From a virus: a stretch of DNA of 31,373 bases. Where the stretch lies: positions 1 to 31,373 of the IMG/VR virus record IMGVR_UViG_3300048028_000235; one strand, 5' to 3'. Positions 18,481 to 25,246 of this stretch are shown one piece after another (positions within the stretch are counted from its first letter, which is position 1; every line of letters begins with the position of its first letter). The notes under the pieces were generated by a model. That model was given only the letters and a program-made list of their open reading frames with translations. It was not told the DNA's origin and searched no databases. A program made the position numbers and the translations under genes.

Positions 18481-20910
18481 TCACCTGGGTTCAAAAGAAC
18501 CTAAACCAAATCCACCTTGCATTACGTCATTTCCAGATGATTCAAAATTTTTCGGTGGTAAGTTGTCTTTTCTTTGTGCTATTAATTGACTTTGTTGTGT
18601 TGCTTGTATTTTTGTTCTTTCGTCTTTTCTATCTTCTTTAACTTCGTCTTTCATGGAAACAACCTTGGATTCCATTTCTTTAAGCTTCATGTTAATCTGA
18701 AACTCGTAAGACATAAGTTCTTTCTTTAAATTAGCCTCTCTTATTAATTTCTCTGTTTCAAAATTAGACTTTGCTTGCTCTAACTGAATTTTACTTTGAG
18801 TCAAAGCGTTTTGTTTTTGAACTTCTAACTGAGCAGCAACTTGTTGAGACTGTTGATTTGCTTGAGCTTGAGCTTGTATATTTTGTTGTTGCGCTAGTTG
18901 ATCTCTTTCAAACTTTTTCTTTCTTCTTAGTTTCAAAAGTTGATTAGCTAATTTTAAATCTTTAACGTTTCTAATATCAATAGCGTCGTCTAAATCTAGA
19001 GATTTTTGAGCTATTGCCATTTGTATATTGTTTTCTAAAACAGCTTTTTCTTCTTCATCTGGTTGTAGTTCTATAAATATACCAAAATCATATAAATGAA
19101 GTTCTTTAAGCTCGTCTAGTGTCGCTACATTGTGAACACCTATTTGTTGTATAAAAGCTTCTCTTGTTGGTGAAAATTCTAATATATCTGATATTCTTAA
19201 TGAAAGATTTTCTGCTAAATCTGAAGTTATAAACAAACCACTAGTTAATATATGCCTTGTTGCTGTATTTGAGTTAGCGGCCGCTAGTTTTTGAACGCCA
19301 ACTAAAGCGTCTTTTGAAGGCGTACTGCCGTCCCTAGCTTCGTTAAGACCAGTGACATCGCGAATCATTTGTAAATAATAATTATATGTATTTATAAGCT
19401 GTGGTATTTTATTACCACCAGATCCACTTGCTATTTCTTGAATAGGTACTTTACCTGGATTTAAATCACCCTCTTGAGTAAATGATCTACCAATTACAGA
19501 ACCTGTTTGAAAAAACATATTCAAAGCTTCTTGTGGGTTATAATTAGTTCCATTACCTAAATCAACTTCAGCCAAACCATCAGCGTCTAAATAAACGCCA
19601 TCTGGTACCATGCGTGATAATACTTGCTGTAGCTTTAAATGAGTTAATTGAATCATATCAGCAAAACCAGTTATACGGCTAACTAATGACTCAATCTGTC
19701 CTTTGTACATACGAGGTGCACAAATGCTATAATTCATTTTAACTTTAGTAAAATCACTTTTTGGCCGTAGCATATTTTTAGCCATTTCCCACTTAAGTAA
19801 CTTATCTGTACCTAAAACTAAAACACCTTCGTATAAAACTTCTAAAGATCTACCAACTTTTTGTATACCATACTGCTCAAGTATTTCTTCTGGTGGATTA
19901 AACTGATCGTCTTTAATTATTATTTTTTCAGCACCAGTAGCTGTTTCTTTAACTTTATAAACCTCGTTCATGTAGGTTTTATAGTTAAAATACAGTATTT
20001 GAACACTGTTAGAATCAGATTCATCATAGTTAGTTATTGTCCTATCGTAAAATCCGTTATTTTGAAACGAAGTTTTACTAATACTTTCTAAATCATCATC
20101 TGTTAAGCTAGGAAATTGTTTTTTTAATTCGTTTATGTGAACAGATTTTATTTCACCTACGTAATATATATCATCAAAATAAGGTGATTCTGTGTAAGAA
20201 TAAACCATATTAGCCGGATCAACATAATCTACTATAACGCCTTCAGAGGTTGAAAACCTGTTTTTAACAGCGCCAACACCTATAGTAGTTAAATCATAAT
20301 TAACTCTTTTTCTTGTAAGATCATATTTATTACCTTCTAATAAAACATTTATTGCTTGCTCTTCTGCAATTTCAACATTTTGTTTATAAGTTAGTTGCAT
20401 GTGAAGCTCAAGTTCTTCTTTTGTTTCTGGTAAAAAACTTGGTTTATTTTCAAATAAGTTTACTCCTAAATTTTCATTAACATATTCGTTAATTTCTTTA
20501 GTTTGCATGTCTCTAATTATAGATTCCATATAAGCTGTTCTTTTACTTATACCGTAAGGATCTTGAGAAAATGCTTTTATATCAAAAGTTCTTTCTGATA
20601 TACCATTAACAACTATATCTACAAACTTAGGTATAATTGGCACTGGTTTCCAATCTAAATTAAGATAAGACAAGTCGCCATTTATAGACAGCTCATCTTT
20701 ATATTTTTGTATTGATTGCTCTCCTCTAGCGTACAACCTTAATCTATGAAAAGTGTTTTGATTACTTTTATATCTATTGTTGCCGTTAGTAGATTTAAAC
20801 CACTCGTCTTGAATAGCTCTACCGACCTTTAAACCGTATTCTAAAGAGGCTTTTTCTTGATCGCTAGCAACTTGACTAGGAAAAAAACTTTTTACAACTG
20901 ACTCAGCCAT
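18481..20910 (-). CDS. Portal protein
   Basis: An 809-aa protein directly after the large terminase. N-terminal residues 20-110 hold RLRLYARGEQSIQKYKDEL and WKPVPIIPKFVDIVVNGISE, as in portal proteins of crAss-like and related marine phages. The wing/stem region follows, with DYVDPANMVYSYTESPYFDD near residue 230 and GLNEARDGSTPSKDALVG near residue 540. The last ~150 residues (from about 660) are a Gln/Ala-rich continuous helix (QAQANQQSQQVAAQLEV) that would form a long C-terminal barrel or coiled coil inside the head, reminiscent of the P22 portal barrel. Three bases separate its start from the terminase stop. Identity is strong from motif style, size and order. Confidence 0.85.
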   Translation of the reverse strand: MAESVVKSFFPSQVASDQEKASLEYGLKVGRAIQDEWFKSTNGNNRYKSNQNTFHRLRLYARGEQSIQKYKDELSINGDLSYLNLDWKPVPIIPKFVDIVVNGISERTFDIKAFSQDPYGISKRTAYMESIIRDMQTKEINEYVNENLGVNLFENKPSFLPETKEELELHMQLTYKQNVEIAEEQAINVLLEGNKYDLTRKRVNYDLTTIGVGAVKNRFSTSEGVIVDYVDPANMVYSYTESPYFDDIYYVGEIKSVHINELKKQFPSLTDDDLESISKTSFQNNGFYDRTITNYDESDSNSVQILYFNYKTYMNEVYKVKETATGAEKIIIKDDQFNPPEEILEQYGIQKVGRSLEVLYEGVLVLGTDKLLKWEMAKNMLRPKSDFTKVKMNYSICAPRMYKGQIESLVSRITGFADMIQLTHLKLQQVLSRMVPDGVYLDADGLAEVDLGNGTNYNPQEALNMFFQTGSVIGRSFTQEGDLNPGKVPIQEIASGSGGNKIPQLINTYNYYLQMIRDVTGLNEARDGSTPSKDALVGVQKLAAANSNTATRHILTSGLFITSDLAENLSLRISDILEFSPTREAFIQQIGVHNVATLDELKELHLYDFGIFIELQPDEEEKAVLENNIQMAIAQKSLDLDDAIDIRNVKDLKLANQLLKLRRKKKFERDQLAQQQNIQAQAQANQQSQQVAAQLEVQKQNALTQSKIQLEQAKSNFETEKLIREANLKKELMSYEFQINMKLKEMESKVVSMKDEVKEDRKDERTKIQATQQSQLIAQRKDNLPPKNFESSGNDVMQGGFGLGSFEPR

Positions 20911-20913
20911 ATG

Positions 20914-23124
20914 TTATTTTATTATTTTTGATAAATTACCACTATTACTAAACTTAGCGATTTTTATATTTATTGGTTGTTTTTCTACTTTAGCAACAGG
21001 TCTATATAAATGCCTATTGCAAGCCATTATAGCTAAACCAGAGCTTATAGCGGCATCAAACTTTGTTCTTTTATTTATATCAAACTTAGCCCAATCATTT
21101 AATGTTTTATTAAAATACATGTCTCCATATTGTGCATCTGATTTTAATCCTACATATTTATCTATATAAGATTCAATAGCTGCTGCATGTGCTTGTTTAA
21201 TGTCTTCGCTAGAGTTTGGTATACCTCCTATTTCTTTTTCTGCTATAGAAAGTTTATTCCAAAGTTTATCTGGCCTGTTCATAGAATATCCTCTATAACC
21301 TCTTCTTTTAAAGTAATACAAAAGTCTTGGTTTATTATTTTCAGCCAAAAGAGGCATGCCATAAAATACACAAGCCATTAATACATCTTCAAAAAACATT
21401 TCTGCCGTTTGAGGTCTAGCTATGTATTCAAGAAAAAAAGAATTTGGAGGCGCGTCTTCCATGCTAAACTTTGTTAAGCCGTGCAATGAACCTTTAGAAC
21501 CTTGCCCATCAACTGTACCAGAAATATCATAACTATCACAACCAAAAGCGCCTATATGATCGTTTCCAGGATATTTTATTCCATTTTTTAAAATTTGCTT
21601 GTTTTGCAAACTATAGCTAGGAACCCAAGTTATTTTAAACCTTCCGTTTTTATTTGGTGTAAATTTAACTTTAGTATCTTTTATTCCGTTTTCCCACTGA
21701 AAACTTCCTGTAGAAACAACGTTTGTGTTTAATAGATCTTCATTGTAATCTATTTGTTCGTATATTTTAACTAAATTAAATATACTGTTTTTTGTTTCAT
21801 CTCTAAACGCGTGCTCTTCAGTTCTAGGAAACTGCCTATAATACTCGTTTAACGCATCTTGGTCGTTTTTTAAACCCTCGGCTTCATTTTGCCAATGTTC
21901 TATAACACCTGTCTCTATTAAATCACCATACGTATCTTCTACTGGTTTTTCTGGAGTATCGAAAACAGGGTGTCCATAAGAATCAATGAATCCCTCGTAG
22001 TTCCACTCCATAGGTATGAACAAAGAATATAATCCTGAGCTAGTCTGTCCATTCCTGTTTCTTTTAGTAACATCGGAGTTGTAATATAGTTTTTTAAAAT
22101 TTTCTCCACCTTTATCTAATGAATTAGAAGTTGATCCCATCATACACTTTCCAATAACTCTAGAACCTAATCTAAGACAGGTTTTTGTAACCCTCCAGTT
22201 ATTTAATATATTATCTGGTCTTTCCCATTTACCGCTTTCATCGTGCACTAATAAAGCTAGTTTTTCACCATCATAACTATTATCTCCTGTGTTTTTCCAA
22301 TCAATAGTAGTGTCTAATCCTTCGAGCGTTTCTTGTTCTTGTTTGTTTTGTATTGACTTTCTTGTGAGCCTACTGGCTGGTATTCTATAAGCGAGTTCTG
22401 TCTTGGGCCTGTCCATACCGTCCTGGATAGGTTTGAAAAAGAACGGGTAGTTGACTGATATTGGTACAACCTTGTCTGTGAACATTTTCTTAGCATCGGC
22501 TCCAGACTTAGACAAGATACCGTACCGTGCATCTGACGTAATTGTCGCCATATTAACGGCTTCTGCTGAAGACATGAACGAAAATCCTGAACGACGGTTT
22601 TTAAGGTAACACATTCCGTAAGATCGTGCGTCTGCTTTACAAGCCTCCCAGAATATAAAGAATAATCTGTTTGCTTCCCTAAAGTCTGGTTTCCCAACAT
22701 CAATCTTGCTCCACTGCAAGTACATAAAGTGAGTGCCAGTAATGTAAGTAGCCACACCTCTATTATAGAACCAATGACCTTCTTCTCGTTTTTTAAATTC
22801 ATTATCAATATAATTTTCCCATTTAGCTTTAAAATCTTCTGGATAATCTCTCCACTCAAACACGCTATTAATGTTTTTAAGCTCTCTAGGGTATTCTTTA
22901 GGCTTCCACCTATCTTCACCTTTATGTATTTCTTTAGGTCGCTTAGGAAGCGCTATTTTAAGACCTTGTATTTCGTAAATTTCTCCAATTTGGCCAGTTT
23001 TACTTATAACTACAACATCATTTTCTTTGTTGTAACCGTATTTCCATTTTTTAGATTTATTTAATCTATTTAATGTATTTATTTTTATAGGTTGTATAAT
23101 TTTATATAAACTCTGCTCGTACAT
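20914..23124 (-). CDS. terL: Terminase large subunit (packaging ATPase and nuclease)
   Basis: A 736-aa protein. The ATPase part has a degenerate Walker A-like loop, KNRRSGFS (residues 175-182), which lacks the usual GK[ST] but keeps the arginine-glycine-serine form common in terminases. Walker B is LALLVHDE with D295 and E296. A coupling-motif candidate is GSTSN (330-334). The C-terminal RNase H-like nuclease begins at GAFGCDSYD (D530, D533); a likely second acid is E595 in PLLAENN, and the third is near D690 in RTKFDAAISSGLAIMA. It drives genome packaging at the portal, which is encoded next. Its ATG overlaps the upstream stop as TAATG, and it is the only start in the window with a good Shine-Dalgarno-like AGGAGA. 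Confidence 0.92.
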   Translation of the reverse strand: MYEQSLYKIIQPIKINTLNRLNKSKKWKYGYNKENDVVVISKTGQIGEIYEIQGLKIALPKRPKEIHKGEDRWKPKEYPRELKNINSVFEWRDYPEDFKAKWENYIDNEFKKREEGHWFYNRGVATYITGTHFMYLQWSKIDVGKPDFREANRLFFIFWEACKADARSYGMCYLKNRRSGFSFMSSAEAVNMATITSDARYGILSKSGADAKKMFTDKVVPISVNYPFFFKPIQDGMDRPKTELAYRIPASRLTRKSIQNKQEQETLEGLDTTIDWKNTGDNSYDGEKLALLVHDESGKWERPDNILNNWRVTKTCLRLGSRVIGKCMMGSTSNSLDKGGENFKKLYYNSDVTKRNRNGQTSSGLYSLFIPMEWNYEGFIDSYGHPVFDTPEKPVEDTYGDLIETGVIEHWQNEAEGLKNDQDALNEYYRQFPRTEEHAFRDETKNSIFNLVKIYEQIDYNEDLLNTNVVSTGSFQWENGIKDTKVKFTPNKNGRFKITWVPSYSLQNKQILKNGIKYPGNDHIGAFGCDSYDISGTVDGQGSKGSLHGLTKFSMEDAPPNSFFLEYIARPQTAEMFFEDVLMACVFYGMPLLAENNKPRLLYYFKRRGYRGYSMNRPDKLWNKLSIAEKEIGGIPNSSEDIKQAHAAAIESYIDKYVGLKSDAQYGDMYFNKTLNDWAKFDINKRTKFDAAISSGLAIMACNRHLYRPVAKVEKQPINIKIAKFSNSGNLSKIIK

Positions 23125-23399
23125 TATTTAGATCTCCTTTCTGCAAAACCACTAAAAGTTTTTTTAGTTTCTTCTTTTGGTTTGTCTTCTAAAATATGCT
23201 CTTCTTCTTGTATTCTAGTTAATATTTCAAAAGCATCAAATATTGCTAGCTTTTTTGTTGCCGCAGCATTTTTAAGTCTATCAGCTGAAACATCATCTTC
23301 TGTATTTGTAATAATTTTTTCTTCAGCAACTTTTATTAATTCCTCAACTGCTTTGTGACCAGCTTGGATTATATTCTTTTTCGTCTCCTTGATGTTCAT
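23124..23399 (-). CDS. Terminase small subunit candidate
   Basis: A 91-aa, mostly helical protein. The N-terminal 30 residues (KETKKNIIQAGHKAVEELIK) and the segment DDVSADRLKNAAATKKLAIF, followed by DAFEILTRIQEEE, form two to three amphipathic helices. The tail is Lys/Glu-rich and ends in FAERRSK. Position directly upstream of terL with a TAATG overlap, small size and the ADRLKNAAATKKLA pattern fit a small terminase. No helix-turn-helix is clear, so the call stays tentative. Its start overlaps the end of the Cpn10-like gene by 56 bases in another frame. Confidence 0.6.
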   Translation of the reverse strand: MNIKETKKNIIQAGHKAVEELIKVAEEKIITNTEDDVSADRLKNAAATKKLAIFDAFEILTRIQEEEHILEDKPKEETKKTFSGFAERRSK

Positions 23400-23934
23400 A
23401 TTTAATTGTAATAAATTTGTTTGGAACCCTATATAGTCTTTCGTTTTCTATAAAAAACTCGTATTCAAATCCAGGCTTAAAAGAAACTAATGCGTTTTCA
23501 TCTACATAACCATCGCTATACTTAACAACTCCTTTTCCAACAATTTCTTTTTCTAAAGAAAAACTGTTGTTTTCTTTTAAAGGCTTTATAAAACAAAAAC
23601 CTTTTATAGCTTTCCACTCATCATTTGATTTATAAGCGTAAACTTGATCCTGCTGAACAAAAAATAAATCTTCTTTAAAATAACTTTTACTATTTTTTTC
23701 TTTACCTCTTATGTCGTAGAATCTTCTAAACACATTATGGTGAACTATAATCTCATCACCAATACTAACTTCAGTACAACCTACTAAAGGTGTTGAAATA
23801 ACAATCCCGTGCCTACTAACATATTGGTGGTTTTGCATTTCAGTGTTAAGTATTAACTCGGATTCGTTTATTTTTAATTTATTATTTGTTCTTTCTTCAA
23901 AAGGTTTAATTATAAAATTAAATAAAGAATTCAT
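23344..23934 (-). CDS. Tandem GroES/Cpn10-like co-chaperonin candidate
   Basis: A 196-aa protein that can be aligned by eye to two Cpn10 barrels. Barrel one (residues 5-101): NFIIKPFEE matches the first strand of GroES; LILNTEMQNHQYVSRHGIVI matches the mobile-loop region and following strand; EVSIGDEIIVHH matches the VKVGDKVLV strand; and SYFKEDLFFVQQDQVYAY matches the closing strands. Barrel two (about 112-180) starts GFCFIKPLKE, then KGVVKYSD, VSFKPGFEYEF and RLYRVPNKFITIKYE. Phage co-chaperonins (T4 gp31, for example) help host GroEL fold capsid proteins. A fused pair beside packaging genes would fit that job. Its ATG overlaps the upstream stop as TAATG. The match is by pattern only and lacks a database check. 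Confidence 0.6.
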   Translation of the reverse strand: MNSLFNFIIKPFEERTNNKLKINESELILNTEMQNHQYVSRHGIVISTPLVGCTEVSIGDEIIVHHNVFRRFYDIRGKEKNSKSYFKEDLFFVQQDQVYAYKSNDEWKAIKGFCFIKPLKENNSFSLEKEIVGKGVVKYSDGYVDENALVSFKPGFEYEFFIENERLYRVPNKFITIKYEHQGDEKEYNPSWSQSS

Positions 23935-24152
23935 TAGTACTCTAAGTTATATTCAACTGCAATAGCCATGTTTTTGTTAAAGTCTTTCCAAGGTAAAACT
24001 TCATTGTCTTTTTTAATATAAATAGAGTACTTGTTATCTTCTTCTATTATATTTTCTATAATATGACCACCATACACTTCCTGTCCAACAGAATAGTGCA
24101 TGGCATCATTTTTATAGTCTCTTCCTATACTAATCTTCCTTACTAGGCTCAT
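23934..24152 (-). CDS. Small conserved phage protein (72 aa)
   Basis: From Met at 24152 the protein begins MSLVRKISIGRDYKNDAMHY, followed by SVGQEVYGGHIIENI and a charged beta region (NKYSIYIKKDNEVLPWKDFN). The pattern ISIGxDYKxAMHYxVGQ recalls small hypothetical proteins of marine phages and cyanophages. A longer form starting at 24194 would add 14 residues and overlap the previous gene by 65 bases. The 24152 start reduces this to 23 bases and puts the conserved-looking block at the N-terminus, so I prefer it. Function unknown; it lies in the run of small genes before the Cpn10-like gene. Confidence 0.6.
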   Translation of the reverse strand: MSLVRKISIGRDYKNDAMHYSVGQEVYGGHIIENIIEEDNKYSIYIKKDNEVLPWKDFNKNMAIAVEYNLEY

Positions 24153-24372
24153 TTTTTGCAATTTTACCATCATTGATGTCAATGCTAACTTCACCGTAGG
24201 TTTCTTTTAATTCATCTTGAAACTTTTGAAGTTCTTCTTGAACATTTGATATACTGTGTAGTAATCTATGCTTTTCAACTTCTAGCTCGCCTAGTTTTAA
24301 TTGATGTTGATTGTAGTTTTTCACTAAGTCTTGAAGCTTAGTTAATTCTTTTTTTGCGATTTTTTCTGCCAT
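24130..24372 (-). CDS. Small coiled-coil protein (80 aa)
   Basis: An 80-aa protein that is nearly all helix with heptad-like spacing: KLQDLVKNYNQHQLKLGELE and HRLLHSISNVQEELQKFQDE. A short acidic/basic tail follows, ending KNEPSKED. It has no membrane segment or catalytic motif. Similar short coiled-coil proteins are common in marine phage genomes and have unknown roles. The stop is TAG at 24130-24132, and the next gene's start lies inside its end. It is preceded by a 56-base gap that holds an inverted repeat and a hairpin, so this may be the first gene of a subunit leading into the terminase genes. Confidence 0.6.
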   Translation of the reverse strand: MAEKIAKKELTKLQDLVKNYNQHQLKLGELEVEKHRLLHSISNVQEELQKFQDELKETYGEVSIDINDGKIAKNEPSKED

Positions 24373-24390
24373 TTTATTTAATTTAAATGT

Positions 24391-24405
24391 TTAACATATA
24401 GTTAA
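24391..24405. promoter_or_regulatory. Inverted repeat, possible operator
   Basis: The sequence ttaacatatagttaa is an inverted repeat with 5-base arms around a 5-base centre. It lies in the gap between the 112-aa and 80-aa genes, beside a hairpin. The gap is one of only three over 50 bases, so a control site is plausible. No promoter boxes can be assigned with confidence. Confidence 0.25.
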
Positions 24406-24429
24406 GTATTACGTATTTACGCATTACTT
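24404..24429 (-). terminator. Stem-loop behind the 112-aa gene
   Basis: On the minus-strand RNA, 12-base arms (24418-24429 and 24404-24415) pair around a 2-base loop with one A-A mismatch and one G-U pair. On the opposite strand the wobble becomes a mismatch, which favours the transcribed strand. It starts at the stop codon of the 112-aa gene and lacks a clear U-run. A 2-base loop would open to 4 or more in practice. It is probably an mRNA end or processing element. Confidence 0.4.
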
Positions 24430-24767
24430 TAATTTTCTATTGTCATAGTTACAGAAGTTGGATTTTCTAATTCTGCTATTTGAGCCGCTAAACTATCTTC
24501 AATAGCTTGAGCTTTTTCTTCACCCATAGCATCTTTTGTCCACTCTACAACTATTTCATTTGTTAGTTCGTCAAAAGGTATAAACTCAGCTTCAGGGTCT
24601 AAAGTTACTACTTGAGTTCCAATATTAGTTGCTGAATAAGCGTTTTCTTGTGGATCTAATTGATCCGAAGTTCCAGTTACAATCCAGTGTACATTATACA
24701 CTACATCTGTTTCACCTTCTGCTTGAGGGTGTACATCTACTGTTTTACAATTCCAATCGTATGTCAT
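24429..24767 (-). CDS. Small conserved phage protein of unknown role (112 aa)
   Basis: A 112-aa, acidic protein. The first half is beta-like (TYDWNCKTVDVHPQAEGETD, then VVYNVHWIVTGTSDQ). The middle contains VTLDPEAEFIPFDELTNEIV, followed by the helix VVEWTKDAMGEEKAQAIEDS and a final strand VTMTIEN. I associate this layout with a small protein found beside tail-fibre genes in marine myo- and podoviruses; its function is unknown. It follows the collagen-like gene with 7 bases between and is followed by a stem-loop, so it may be the last gene of the fibre group. Confidence 0.6.
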   Translation of the reverse strand: MTYDWNCKTVDVHPQAEGETDVVYNVHWIVTGTSDQLDPQENAYSATNIGTQVVTLDPEAEFIPFDELTNEIVVEWTKDAMGEEKAQAIEDSLAAQIAELENPTSVTMTIEN

Positions 24768-24774
24768 AATTTTA

Positions 24775-25245
24775 TTATTTTACTGATTTTAATAAACCTG
24801 CCTCAAATGTCCAAGTTTCTTTACCTACTGTTTTTTGACCTTTAAACCCACTTACAGAAGCGTCACTACCATTTTTACCATCGGCGCCAGCTGGGCCAGT
24901 TGCTCCTGTTGCTCCTGTGTCTCCTTTAGGCCCTTGTGGACCTGTAGCGCCTGTATCTCCTTTAGATGCAGCACTTGATGAATCTTTACCAAAAGCATCT
25001 TTAATAAACGCGTGAAGCTCTTCTACGTCCTGTCTTAAATCCTCAATTTGTTTTAATAAAAACTTATTAGTTTGATAAATATCGTCGTTGTTAAACAAGT
25101 CGCTAATATCTGTTAAACCAGTTAAATCATCAGATATTTCTTTAGATACGGTGTATTCACCGTCAGAACCTTTAACAGCCTGTTGTTTTGAACCACCTTC
25201 TTTAAATAGTTTTTTGCCTCTTATGTTGTCGTTTATATTTGCCAT
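24775..25245 (-). CDS. Collagen-like virion protein
   Basis: A 156-aa protein. Residues 55-85 form a probable trimeric coiled coil (LLKQIEDLRQDVEELHAFIK). Residues 96-128 are eleven unbroken Gly-X-Y triplets (GDT GAT GPQ GPK and so on). The last ~25 residues (FKGQKTVGKETWTFEAGLLK) form a short beta-like cap. Collagen-like stalks with coiled-coil starters occur in phage tail fibres and head fibres, where they form rigid trimeric rods. It lies one base downstream of the large fibre gene. Its most likely role is a fibre stalk or connector; it carries no obvious receptor-binding head. Confidence 0.75.
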   Translation of the reverse strand: MANINDNIRGKKLFKEGGSKQQAVKGSDGEYTVSKEISDDLTGLTDISDLFNNDDIYQTNKFLLKQIEDLRQDVEELHAFIKDAFGKDSSSAASKGDTGATGPQGPKGDTGATGATGPAGADGKNGSDASVSGFKGQKTVGKETWTFEAGLLKSVK

Positions 25246-25246
25246 A

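Noticed and set aside
19270-19300. A gcggccgctag string here and another near 30139
   Set aside because: Both fall in coding frames that give Ala-Ala-containing stretches (LAAAN- and NLAAA-type). Two copies of such a short string are likely chance, with no flanking repeat.
22314-22919. Open frame of 201 codons on the minus strand inside the large terminase gene
   Set aside because: It lies fully inside terL in another frame, and its protein is low in structure-like patterns; the terL frame carries the clear Walker B and nuclease motifs.
24152-24194. Longer start for the 72-aa protein at 24194
   Set aside because: The extra 14 residues lie inside the end of the coiled-coil gene and do not look like a continuation of the MSLVRKISIG block; kept only as an alternative.
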